Positions 9,434-18,308 of a DNA stretch of 58,778 nucleotides are shown piece by piece. The stretch spans positions 1-58,778 of the forward strand of contig JABXKD010000013.1 in assembly GCA_013375475.1 (NCBI GenBank), read 5' to 3'. A program made the position numbers and the translations under genes. The notes under the pieces were generated by a model, which made no database searches, was not told the origin of the DNA, and saw nothing but the letters and a program-made list of their open reading frames with translations. Each line of letters starts with the position of its first letter. The stretch's first letter is position 1. This DNA comes from Promethearchaeota archaeon (lineage in GTDB: Archaea; Asgardarchaeota; Lokiarchaeia; Sigyniarchaeales; SOKP01).

Positions 9434-10348
9434 TTATAACCTACGAAGAAAGTCAGGTCGAAGCATGTTTGGGTTTTTAATAGCGGTTTCGATTTTTTTA
9501 AGAAATTGTTTTTTGTCTCTACTTAATTCTCCCTTCAAACTTAAATAATTTGAAGCGTGATTCGTGTTAAATATACACTTCAGCAAATCATCTGATGTGT
9601 ATTCTATCATCGTATATAATTCTCCTAAAATTTGAGTGCTAGAACACGGTTTGAATTCTCCTGTTGATTTTTGAGTCCACAACTCCGTTCCTGGAGTAAT
9701 CCCTAATGTTAATGGCGATACATACCAATTAATTGGTGTTGGTGGAGCCATTCTATTAATTAATTTGGCAGATTCAATCGCATGTTTTCTACTTTTTTCA
9801 GGATCATTTCCGGCTAGTCCTAAAAGAAAAATACCAGACCAAGCTATTCCAGCTTTATGACATTTTTGAGCCGCTAGAGCAATCTCATCTTGTGTTGTTC
9901 CTTTATTACAGGCCATTAAAACTTCATCATCTCCACTTTCAATGCCCACATAAACCATCGTAAATCCGCTATCTGCTATTTTTTTTAAATCCTCATCAGA
10001 TTTTTTTATAATATCCTTAGCATGGGCATAGGCACTAACCTTTTTGAGATTTGGGTGAATTTTATAGCTATATTCGGTTAATTCAATAAGGATCTCAGGT
10101 TTAACAACAAACGCATTTCCATCTTCGAAAAATATTTTCCGTACGCGATTTCCATAAAGAGCCCCCGCCCTTTTAATATCCGTTTTGATCTCTTCGATAT
10201 CTTTACGAATAGAGAACGCTTTTGATCTATACATAGAGCAAAATGTGCATTTACGTGTACAACCCTCTGTAATTGCAATCAATAAAGCATCCCACTCAGA
10301 AGGAGGTCTAAATACGGGATCTACCAGATTACCTACTACTAAATTCAT
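9434..10348 (-). CDS. Radical SAM protein
   Basis: A 304-residue radical SAM enzyme. The CX3CX2C cluster motif is C30, C34 and C37 (GCTRKCTFCSMY), which binds the 4Fe-4S cluster that cleaves S-adenosylmethionine. VYVGIESGDDEVL is the typical beta-strand 4/5 region of Elp3-like members. There is no clear cobalamin-binding or SPASM extension, and the substrate is unknown. The upstream 175 bases separate it from a divergent URO-D-like gene. The last 46 codons plus some downstream DNA occur again, decayed, at 3804-3944. Confidence 0.8.
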   Translation of the reverse strand: MNLVVGNLVDPVFRPPSEWDALLIAITEGCTRKCTFCSMYRSKAFSIRKDIEEIKTDIKRAGALYGNRVRKIFFEDGNAFVVKPEILIELTEYSYKIHPNLKKVSAYAHAKDIIKKSDEDLKKIADSGFTMVYVGIESGDDEVLMACNKGTTQDEIALAAQKCHKAGIAWSGIFLLGLAGNDPEKSRKHAIESAKLINRMAPPTPINWYVSPLTLGITPGTELWTQKSTGEFKPCSSTQILGELYTMIEYTSDDLLKCIFNTNHASNYLSLKGELSRDKKQFLKKIETAIKNPNMLRPDFLRRL

Positions 10349-10523
10349 AATTAATTCTACTTATACGATAATTTTTAACTTTAACTACAATTAAGCATAT
10401 TTATTTTAATTGGTAGTTTATTTCGAAAATGTTGAATTACTGAAAAAATTATCGACCAACCTTAATAATTGATTCTAGAAGAATGTTCATAACATTTTAG
10501 TTCAATATTTCACATTTTAATTT

Positions 10524-11600
10524 GTGAATGCTAAGGAGAGGTATTTAGCGGTCTTTGATGATGATAACCGGAAAAAATTGGATCATGTTCCTACCTTCGT
10601 CCAGTATCTCCGACCTGAATTTATTCGGTTGCATGAAGAAAAATTTTTGGTTAAAAGCCTTCCTTTTCATACTAATATTCCTGGGTTTATGGAAGCTAAT
10701 TACGTAGGCTTTGAATCAATATTTGGGGACGTACATCCTGGTCTAAGGGTAAACCGAGTAAAAGTGGAGGATGAAAATGGTAAGAAAGTTGCTGTGTCTT
10801 GGAATGGCCAGCCTACTTCAAAAAGATTTGGTTATTACAAAAAAGGTCTTTTTTTCTCATTAGATAATTTCAATAAAGTACGAGAAACATTGAGAGTTGT
10901 GGACGACTCATTAGAAATAAAAAAATCCCTTGACCACTTCGATGTAATATCCCCTTATCTTTTTCCAGTTATAGGTGCTGGGGGTATTTTTGACACATTG
11001 TGGCAATCGATGGGATTTAAGCATTTTTCCATACACCATCATAAAAATTCCAAGCTATATCAAGAATTAGTAAAATATTTTGCAGAATTAACTCGTATAA
11101 AGGTTCAAGCAATTATTGGTGCAACAGGAAATCGTGCTGGAATCATAAATATCTTAGACGACATAGCCTTTAAGGGTAGACCAATGATCTCACCAGAAAG
11201 ATGGGAACAAGATTTTGGAAGATATTATAAGGAGATTTGTTCACTAATCACCGATGCGGGTATGAAGGTACAAATACATTCAGATGGAGATGTTACCGAT
11301 ATGATTCCGATTCTGAAAAAGCTTGGTTTTAGTGGTCTCCAAGGATGGGAAGGAGGTGCTGATCCAATTACCATAAACGAGAAGTATCCTGATTTTGTAG
11401 TTGTTGGATTTGGTGATATATCTAATGTGTTGCCATTTGGCTCCAAACAAGAGATTTTTAATCATGTAAAGGAGTTAATGGATGCATTGAAAGAAAATCA
11501 ACATTTTATAATTGGTCCAAGCACTGTGATTTATGAAGGTATACCTTATAAGAATGTCATACATTTTACGGAAGCATCTAGACATTATGGAAAATATTAA
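10524..11600 (+). CDS. URO-D-like methyltransferase family protein
   Basis: A 358-residue member of the uroporphyrinogen decarboxylase/MtaA fold. Seen: MNAKERYLAVF at the N-terminus, a conserved arginine-rich early region, QIHSDGDVTDMIPIL near residue 255, and GLQGWEGGADP. True UroD is unlikely; archaeal relatives are mostly corrinoid-dependent methyltransferases that move methyl groups to or from a corrinoid protein. The zinc-binding HxCG of MtaA is HSDG here, so the metal site or activity may differ. The start is GTG. The transglutaminase-like gene follows in the same direction. A second paralogue lies at 40384-41538. Confidence 0.7.
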   Translation: MNAKERYLAVFDDDNRKKLDHVPTFVQYLRPEFIRLHEEKFLVKSLPFHTNIPGFMEANYVGFESIFGDVHPGLRVNRVKVEDENGKKVAVSWNGQPTSKRFGYYKKGLFFSLDNFNKVRETLRVVDDSLEIKKSLDHFDVISPYLFPVIGAGGIFDTLWQSMGFKHFSIHHHKNSKLYQELVKYFAELTRIKVQAIIGATGNRAGIINILDDIAFKGRPMISPERWEQDFGRYYKEICSLITDAGMKVQIHSDGDVTDMIPILKKLGFSGLQGWEGGADPITINEKYPDFVVVGFGDISNVLPFGSKQEIFNHVKELMDALKENQHFIIGPSTVIYEGIPYKNVIHFTEASRHYGKY

Positions 11601-11680
11601 TTACATTACACTATACCCAATTTGTTGTGATATTGGAAAGGAAAAGTAATATTCAAAAAGAACTAAGAGTTTTCATAATC

Positions 11681-12358
11681 ATGGAGAATCTTGATATTTA
11701 TCTGCAACCTAATGAGTTTTTTAATTTCGACAAAAAAGTAGTAAGAGATAAAGCCTTTGAGATTACAGATGGTTTAGAAAGTGAAAGTGAGAAGGCTAAA
11801 GCGCTCTTTTATTGGGTTAGGGATGAGATTAAATACAATATGCATACTTATATCCCATCAGTTAAAGCTAATTTTAAAGCTAACGTGACTCTAAGACGAA
11901 GAAATGGTTTTTGTGTCTCAAAATCAATTCTATTATCCACCTTTGCACGCGTCGTTGGAATTCCTGCAAGGATTCACTTGGTAGATCTAATAAATCACAA
12001 AATATCACAAAAAATAGTAGATTTTATGGAAACAAACGTCATGCATTATCATGGTTATAGTGAACTTTACCTTAATAATAAATGGGTGAAATTAACTCCC
12101 TCGTTTGACCAAAAAACTGCTATAAAAGGAGGTTTTTTTCCAATGGTTGAATTTGACGGTGAGAATGACGCGACTTTTGCTTCTTTTGATAACGAAGGTA
12201 ATAAATTTGGCGAATATGTCAAAGATCGAGGGGTTCATGCGGATTTACCTCTTAAAGAAATTGAAATTGTTTTTAAAGAAAAATATCCGAAATTTTCGTT
12301 AATGAGAAATGGAAAGATGATAATGCCGGTAAAAGATAAAACGCTTACCTATAAATGA
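11681..12358 (+). CDS. Transglutaminase-like cysteine protease-fold protein
   Basis: A 225-residue protein with the transglutaminase core. The Cys-His-Asp triad is visible as C78 (RNGFCVSKS), H124 (YHGYSELYL) and D143 (TPSFDQ). Archaeal members are thought to be peptidases or amidases and not protein cross-linkers. The ATG at 11681 is preferred because the 18 residues upstream (from a GTG at 11627) look like noncoding sequence. It follows the URO-D-like gene closely on the same strand and may share its message. No signal peptide, so probably cytoplasmic. Confidence 0.75.
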   Translation: MENLDIYLQPNEFFNFDKKVVRDKAFEITDGLESESEKAKALFYWVRDEIKYNMHTYIPSVKANFKANVTLRRRNGFCVSKSILLSTFARVVGIPARIHLVDLINHKISQKIVDFMETNVMHYHGYSELYLNNKWVKLTPSFDQKTAIKGGFFPMVEFDGENDATFASFDNEGNKFGEYVKDRGVHADLPLKEIEIVFKEKYPKFSLMRNGKMIMPVKDKTLTYK

Positions 12359-12362
12359 ATTC

Positions 12363-13286
12363 TTATTTAAAATAACTCCTTTTTAATCCTAATTCTCGTA
12401 AATATATCTTATATTTACCTAATTTACCTCCATAATTCCCTGCAGAAATTTTGAGCAATCCGCTCATATCAGAAATCCCTTCAATAGTTTTTTGCATGGC
12501 TACTTTAACATCACTAATATTTAGACCGTTAAATACTAGTTCAGGAATCGAGCTTACTCCCTCTGGAACCTTGAATTCATCTGGAGATGTTCTACCTTTT
12601 AGCGTTGGACAATATGGATGATTAGTAGATGGCCCTATCTCCGGATATTTAGCATCCGGGAAAACCGGTTTCGAACCTGCAGAGCAAACATCAAAAGTAG
12701 TACATACATTATCGATTTCAGCTAAAATTTTTACTCCCTCCCTTCCAACCTTAATCCCAGACTCAACTGAGTCACAAAATAGCCACAAATTTCCTCCCAT
12801 AACACCTTGAGCGTAAGTTATCTCTTCTTCAATTAAAAAATCATATCCCATCATTATAGGGACATTGATTAGTTTTCGATTAAATTTTTCAACAATCCAC
12901 TCGTATCCATCACCGCAATGACCTATATTCTCCATCATATTAAATTTTGTTTTAGATGTTTCGGGATAATAATCAAAAACTGCAGTTGTTGGAACGACAA
13001 GAATGCCTTGCCTCACTCTACGACCAAGTTGTTCGTAAAACTTAGTTGTGGCCTTCTTACCTGTTCCTGTCACCCATAATTGAACGATTGCTCCCAATCG
13101 CTTATCAATAGTTTCTTTATCGGAAAGCCATCTTACAATTCCACCTTCTGCATCTCCAAAAACAGTTGAAGGTAACGCAGTAAATGCATTTACAGCTCTA
13201 GTTAAGAACTCTGCATCTTGCGCAGTGACCATTAATTGAACTACTAACCCTTCAAACGCTTCGCAATAAGTATCTACAATTTCCAT
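12363..13286 (-). CDS. ftr: Formylmethanofuran:tetrahydromethanopterin formyltransferase
   Basis: A 307-residue protein matching the archaeal Ftr family along its length (usual length about 297). Clear blocks are CGDGYEWIVEKF in the middle, GVMGGNLWLF, NHPYCPTL, PEGVSSIPELVFNGL and the C-terminal SAGNYGGKLGKYKIYL. Ftr moves the formyl group between methanofuran and tetrahydromethanopterin in the cytoplasm, the second step of the archaeal methyl branch of the Wood-Ljungdahl pathway, and runs in either direction. It implies that the cell uses C1 carriers of the archaeal type. The gene is alone here, without fwd, mch or mtd neighbours. It converges on the transglutaminase-like gene with four bases between the stops. 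Confidence 0.92.
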   Translation of the reverse strand: MEIVDTYCEAFEGLVVQLMVTAQDAEFLTRAVNAFTALPSTVFGDAEGGIVRWLSDKETIDKRLGAIVQLWVTGTGKKATTKFYEQLGRRVRQGILVVPTTAVFDYYPETSKTKFNMMENIGHCGDGYEWIVEKFNRKLINVPIMMGYDFLIEEEITYAQGVMGGNLWLFCDSVESGIKVGREGVKILAEIDNVCTTFDVCSAGSKPVFPDAKYPEIGPSTNHPYCPTLKGRTSPDEFKVPEGVSSIPELVFNGLNISDVKVAMQKTIEGISDMSGLLKISAGNYGGKLGKYKIYLRELGLKRSYFK

Positions 13287-13376
13287 TTTTCACACTTCTT
13301 TTCTAGATTCTAATAAATCTCCTATCTTAATAGATGAATTATTTAGAACAAAATTTTATGGTATATCGGTGTTGAA

Positions 13377-13420
13377 CCAATAATAGATATTTATTTATTC
13401 CAATAATAAATATTTATTTT
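13377..13420. repeat. Two direct repeats between divergent ftr and carboxylesterase genes
   Basis: The sequence CCAATAATARATATTTATTT occurs twice, starting at 13377 and 13400, with a 23-base period. It lies in the 185-base gap between two divergent genes, about 90 bases from the ftr start and 50 from the esterase start. Position and spacing suit a tandem regulator site or promoter element, but AT-rich chance repetition is possible. Confidence 0.35.
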
Positions 13421-13471
13421 AATCTAAGTTGTCTATTTCATTTTAGTCATTGAAAAACCTGATGTGAAAAT

Positions 13472-15190
13472 ATGTCATTTATGATGAAACTGGCCTATAT
13501 ATTTGTCCCTTTTATCAGATTGAGTAATTTAGTCAAAAGAACCGTTTCTCCTCCCATCAAGCGTTTTTTTGCACCAAAAATATCAGACCATGCTTACGAG
13601 CTTGGTGTTTGGAATAATAATGCTACTATCCAAACAAAATATGGGCTGTTAACTGGTTATTCGGATAAAAATACATGGTGTTGGAAGGGAATTCCCTATG
13701 CGACACCTCCTGTAGGGGACCTACGGTGGAAAGCACCACGCGGTCCTGTTCCTTGGCTCGGAACGCGCAAAACAAAAAAATTTAGGAATGCTGCAGCACA
13801 ATTTATGCCCTTCCTAGGCCCAATTGGCTCAGAAGACTGTCTCTACCTCAACATCTGGCGCCCTAAAAGTTCAGAAACTGAGTTACCTGTTTACTTGTAT
13901 ATCCACGGGGGTGGTAACTCAATAGGAACAGCTGCTACGACCCAATACTATGGTAATGCGGTGGCGGGGAAGTCAAACTTGTTATATATCTCTGTTAACT
14001 ACCGCTTAGGGGCAATGGGATGGTTTATTCACCCTGCCGTGACAGGAAGTGGCTCTTCAGAAGACCAAAGCGGGAATTTTGGCACTCTTGATCTGATAAA
14101 GGCCTTGGAGTGGGTCCATGAGAACATCAGAGCATTTGGTGGTGATCCAAACAATGTAACAATCGCAGGTGAATCTGGTGGAGCTTTTAACGTACTTTCA
14201 CTCCTTGTTTCTCCCGCAGCGAAAGGACTCTACCACCATGCTATTTCAGAAAGCGCTCTTTCGCTTATCTGGAGTAATAGTGATGCCATAATCCAGAGTA
14301 CCAAACTTCTTGTATCTCTCCTCGTTAAGGAACGAAAAGTTGGTAGTGAACAAGAAGCGGAACGACTCATCAGCAAGATGACGGACGATGAAATTAATGA
14401 GTACTTCCGTTCGAAATCAGCGTTTACAATCACGAAAAACATCCCTACTAAAGACTTTGGAATGGCAGAATGGCACACTATCTTCACAGATGGTGTTGTA
14501 ATCCCAGAAGATGGTTACGGCGTATTTTCATCTGGAGAGTGGACAAACAAGGTACCTTTAATTATAGGTTGTACCAAGGACGAAATGAAGCTCTTTGGTT
14601 ATTTTAGAAAGAATCCCCCGTTAAATTCACGGGAATATGATTTGATTTGGGGTTACTATTCACTATTATGGCGTGCAAACGGCGTTGATGTCATAGCAAA
14701 AAGAATAACTTCTAATAGTGATGTTCCTGTCTATGCATACCGATTTGACTGGGGAAGCCCTGATAGTAATGGATTAAGCGTTCTGCCAGGAAATAAGGGG
14801 CAAAAACTGGCTGCTCACCACAGTGCAGAGATACCATTCTTTTTAGGTATGGGAATAGGTGAAATAGCCATGATAATAGGAAAAACCCATACAAAGCATA
14901 ACTATCTTGGTCGCGAAAGACTAACTGACTTGTGTATGAGCTATCTAGCCAATTTTGCAAAAACAGGAAATCCCAACGGAGAAAAATTACCATATTGGCC
15001 TATTTGGGATAACACTGGGGGAAAAGAAAAGATTCTTGTCCTTGACGCGGGAATCAGCGATTTAAAGCTGTCATACCTGAGGGAGATGATCAGTGTCCGA
15101 AGCGTTTTAGATCTTATCAATTCTGAAATCGAAGAACCTGAACGGGAAAAAGTACTGGCGATGCTCGATGATTTCATACCTTTAGACTAA
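13472..15190 (+). CDS. Type B carboxylesterase
   Basis: A 572-residue alpha/beta hydrolase of the carboxylesterase type B (para-nitrobenzyl esterase) family. Seen: the oxyanion-hole HGGG at 145-148, the nucleophile S235 in GESGG (the usual motif is GESAG), SEDCLYLNIW, and a late His region AAHHSAEIPFFLG. It hydrolyses carboxylic esters. A hydrophobic N-terminal stretch (FMMKLAYIFVPFI) could be a membrane anchor or weak signal. The family is mainly bacterial and eukaryotic. Codon use looks slightly less AT-rich than that of neighbours, so acquisition by transfer is plausible but not tested. Confidence 0.85.
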   Translation: MSFMMKLAYIFVPFIRLSNLVKRTVSPPIKRFFAPKISDHAYELGVWNNNATIQTKYGLLTGYSDKNTWCWKGIPYATPPVGDLRWKAPRGPVPWLGTRKTKKFRNAAAQFMPFLGPIGSEDCLYLNIWRPKSSETELPVYLYIHGGGNSIGTAATTQYYGNAVAGKSNLLYISVNYRLGAMGWFIHPAVTGSGSSEDQSGNFGTLDLIKALEWVHENIRAFGGDPNNVTIAGESGGAFNVLSLLVSPAAKGLYHHAISESALSLIWSNSDAIIQSTKLLVSLLVKERKVGSEQEAERLISKMTDDEINEYFRSKSAFTITKNIPTKDFGMAEWHTIFTDGVVIPEDGYGVFSSGEWTNKVPLIIGCTKDEMKLFGYFRKNPPLNSREYDLIWGYYSLLWRANGVDVIAKRITSNSDVPVYAYRFDWGSPDSNGLSVLPGNKGQKLAAHHSAEIPFFLGMGIGEIAMIIGKTHTKHNYLGRERLTDLCMSYLANFAKTGNPNGEKLPYWPIWDNTGGKEKILVLDAGISDLKLSYLREMISVRSVLDLINSEIEEPEREKVLAMLDDFIPLD

Positions 15191-15324
15191 GTTTTTTAAC
15201 TAAATAGTTTGCTACAATGTAGAAAAACATAAAAAATAGAACAAATAAAATATAAAATTATTCACTTATTAACTAGTAATTAATAACAATTTTAATCTGA
15301 AAAATTATATAGAGAATCAATATT

Positions 15325-16248
15325 ATGCCAGTTGGAATATACCTCTACGAAATTGACGAATCATTTGGACCAAATGTATTAGCAGAATATTATTTGGATC
15401 AAAAGAATAACGTAAATAAGGAGATCCTAAAGGATTTTGAAGAAAAACATATCCAAAAAGAATTTTCTGATACAATCTTTTGGAATGAAGATTTACGGTA
15501 TTATTCGGCAAAAATGGATGCAAAATCTGTTGAGCGAGATAATTTATTTCTAGGTTTTGTTCTAAAACAGGACGAGGATTTAGTCTCTTTGAAAAGTATC
15601 CTGGAAAACATCGCAACCAAAGTTGTAAAAGATTTCTCACAAGATAAAAATGCTCTAGAAGCATTATTGAGGAAAGAATTCGATTCCATTTTCACTTTAA
15701 TGGAAAAACTAAAGGAACCAAGTATGGTTAAAGAAACTATCAATGATAAAACTAAAAAAATGCTTGATGATGGTAAATTAACCGAAGCTAGAGAATTAAT
15801 TGACTTAGGTGAGCAAATTCCTGAAAAGTTGTCAGAGGAAATTAAACTTGCTGAACAACAACTAATCGAAGGCTTTTATAAAAAAGCAAAAAAAAGCTTT
15901 CTAAAAGCCGCCGAATTAGCAGAAACCATTCAAGAAGGGGATATCGTTTCGTTTTTAACAAGTAAAGCCGAACAAGTGGGAAAGTTTCCAGAATTAATCA
16001 AAGAGCGGGAAACTAATATAAAAGAAATAGAAAATAGGATTGAAACGCTACAGAATAACAAACTTCACCTTTATCACGAATTAATAAAACCATTAGATAC
16101 ATTAATAAATATTGCGAACTCATTTGAGGAGCATGAAACAACAACTGCATTAACCGAATTCCTTAAAGATAGTAAACGAGCAGATGAATTAGCTAAAGAA
16201 TTGTTCAATTTAGATAAAAAATTTAAGGAAATTCTACACGAACTATAA
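15325..16248 (+). CDS. Longin-like N-terminal domain protein with a long helical tail
   Basis: A 307-residue protein I cannot assign to a named family. The first ~105 residues alternate strands and helices in a longin/roadblock-like order: two strands (GIYLYEIDES, NVLAEYYL), a helix (KEILKDFEEKHI), strands (DLRYYSAKMD, NLFLGFVLKQ) and a helix. Residues 105-307 are almost entirely charged helix, probably coiled coil or TPR-like (a helical segment near KSFLKAAELAE). Longin domains in Asgard archaea pair with small GTPases in membrane-traffic-like systems; a role here is inference. It converges on the AAA ATPase gene with 37 bases between the stops. Confidence 0.55.
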   Translation: MPVGIYLYEIDESFGPNVLAEYYLDQKNNVNKEILKDFEEKHIQKEFSDTIFWNEDLRYYSAKMDAKSVERDNLFLGFVLKQDEDLVSLKSILENIATKVVKDFSQDKNALEALLRKEFDSIFTLMEKLKEPSMVKETINDKTKKMLDDGKLTEARELIDLGEQIPEKLSEEIKLAEQQLIEGFYKKAKKSFLKAAELAETIQEGDIVSFLTSKAEQVGKFPELIKERETNIKEIENRIETLQNNKLHLYHELIKPLDTLINIANSFEEHETTTALTEFLKDSKRADELAKELFNLDKKFKEILHEL

Positions 16249-16285
16249 ACGATTTTATTATTAAAATCGAAAAAAGTTAATTTTT

Positions 16286-18106
16286 TTATTGTTCTGAATC
16301 TTCTGAGGGCTCTTCAACTTGTGGTGGAGTATATTCTCCAATGTCTGGAAAAATTATTCTGGCTATCTCCCAACCCTCTTTTGATGGATAAGTTAACGCA
16401 CTAGCTATCAAACTTTCTCCTGATTCGTTTGTTAATTCAACCTTGTGAATTTGTTGATTGTTTTCCAATATAGATTCAAATTTAGCACCACTGCTCCCTG
16501 CTGGAACTATTAAGATTGCTGAATCAATTGCTTTCTCATCAATAGCATCTTTTAATCTTTTTGCAGCGTAATATCCTGCAACACCCGCACTTCTATCAAA
16601 AGTTTTAATCGAAGGAATTTCTAAACCCCATTTCTTACCTCCGAACTCAATGAGTGCTGCTAATGTTTGGCTTCTCTTTCCCATCATGAATTTATACTCC
16701 ATTTGAGTGTCGAAGTCCTTATTTTTTTCCTCTCCAGCTTTAATAATACTTTTTAATGTTGCTCCCGCTACTGAAGACGGATTTACTTCTATAACATATT
16801 CTTCTTCCGCCAATATTTCTTCAATAGTCTTTTTAATTACTTCTCTAGGTTTCGAAAAGTCAACAACTTCCTCCTCTTGCTCTCGCCTTGGAGGTTTTGC
16901 AGTTGCTACGATGGTTGCACTTGCCTCTAACAATTCTTCAACACTCATTTCCTCGGTAACAACTTTATCGATGAACCTTCTACAAAGTTTAATGGAATTT
17001 CTAGGATTTCCCTGTGTTTTTTCGTAAATTATCTCAATCAATTTTTCGTTTAAGGGAAATAACGGATATAACGGGGGATTTAAATTATTATCCTCCCAAA
17101 AGGTTTCCATTGATTTGCTGAAAAAGATTTTTAGGTCGTTTAAACTAAAAGGTTTTAATTCTTCTTCCGGTTCCATCCTTGACCTTAATGGTGGATCGGC
17201 GATTTCTAAAATCCGTGGCCAGATTTCCTTCAGAACAGCTATTATAATGACTAAGCCTTTGACTTCGTTATATAATCTTTTCAATATTTCGAGGAACTTT
17301 CTTTCTGCAGCCTCACCGAGCATTCTATATGGAGACTCTAATTCATCAAAATAAAGTATTAGTACGCGATCTAAGTTTTCAGTTATAATTTTAATCATAG
17401 CTAGGCAAACATCATCTTCCTCAACTACGGAGTTTATTCCAAGCTCACTAAGTTCTTCTGGTTGAAGATCTTCACCTAATAACCATCTTTCAGCTAAGGC
17501 TTTTTTGCTTTTATCTAATTGGTAAGTAACCAACGCTTTTACGCAGTCAGCGAAAACCCCTGGAAATTCCCTTATGCCTTTCTGAATAATTTCTTCAATT
17601 TTAGGTTTTTGAAATAATCCACCCTTTTTTCCTCCCCATTTTTCTCTTACTAATTTTTCTGAAACGATATCGAGGATTTCTGGACCCACATCTTCTATTA
17701 TACATGTATAGACGTGTAACAATACTCGAATAGAAGCAGGGGGGCTAGGGATATAAATAATTGTCCAATCTGTAGGTTCTAACTGACTAGTATCTATCTC
17801 TTCTGATTCGGCTGTTTCTTTCAATTCTTTTCTATTTTCTCTCTCCTTATCTTTAAAAGAATGATAAGCATGAGTTTTTCCAGTTCCAGCTGACCCTAGT
17901 ATGGGTATTAAACGGGATGATCTATCTCTATAAGTTTGACGTACTAATCTATAAACTTCTCTGTCAATAAAACTTCTCGGCCGCGAAATGTCAATTTTAT
18001 CTGGTATATCACCTCTACTTACGAAATTAGAAAAAGGTAAAATCGGCGCTTCACGTAATACATCAAGATACATTTCCTTATCATCATCTGAGAGTTCTGA
18101 ATACAT
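16286..18106 (-). CDS. AAA/ORC-like ATPase with an unassigned C-terminal domain
   Basis: A 606-residue protein. Residues 45-390 are an ORC/Cdc6- or STAND-like P-loop ATPase: Walker A GSAGTGKT (71-78), Walker B with D254-E255 (LYFDELES), and a sensor-2-like GNPRNSIKLCRRF (376-388). Residues ~455-580 are a separate alpha/beta domain (GGKKWGLEIPSIKTFDRSAG followed by SAILIVPAGSSG), whose E-x-x-x-x-K spacing recalls, but does not prove, a degenerate PD-(D/E)XK nuclease fold. The tail is acidic. There is no membrane segment. Possible roles include DNA-associated ATPase, defence sensor or chaperone-like regulator; none is shown. The gene diverges from hsp20. Confidence 0.65.
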   Translation of the reverse strand: MYSELSDDDKEMYLDVLREAPILPFSNFVSRGDIPDKIDISRPRSFIDREVYRLVRQTYRDRSSRLIPILGSAGTGKTHAYHSFKDKERENRKELKETAESEEIDTSQLEPTDWTIIYIPSPPASIRVLLHVYTCIIEDVGPEILDIVSEKLVREKWGGKKGGLFQKPKIEEIIQKGIREFPGVFADCVKALVTYQLDKSKKALAERWLLGEDLQPEELSELGINSVVEEDDVCLAMIKIITENLDRVLILYFDELESPYRMLGEAAERKFLEILKRLYNEVKGLVIIIAVLKEIWPRILEIADPPLRSRMEPEEELKPFSLNDLKIFFSKSMETFWEDNNLNPPLYPLFPLNEKLIEIIYEKTQGNPRNSIKLCRRFIDKVVTEEMSVEELLEASATIVATAKPPRREQEEEVVDFSKPREVIKKTIEEILAEEEYVIEVNPSSVAGATLKSIIKAGEEKNKDFDTQMEYKFMMGKRSQTLAALIEFGGKKWGLEIPSIKTFDRSAGVAGYYAAKRLKDAIDEKAIDSAILIVPAGSSGAKFESILENNQQIHKVELTNESGESLIASALTYPSKEGWEIARIIFPDIGEYTPPQVEEPSEDSEQ

Positions 18107-18308
18107 ATAAATCCGCTCTACTTTATTGCTTTTAATTAGTTTTGATTTTATATAACAAACTTTTTTGTTGGAATAAGTTTATTAAACTAAACAATTTTTT
18201 CTAGAATAAAAGCTATTATATATCTAGCTTTAGTATACATATTTAAATTTATATTTAAAAATTTAATTGTAATTAATATCTACATATATTTTACATGGAA
18301 GTGATAAA

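Noticed and set aside
13472..15190. Carboxylesterase as eukaryotic-type cholinesterase
   Set aside because: The GESGG and HGGG motifs fit the broad type B family. Nothing specific for cholinesterase was seen.
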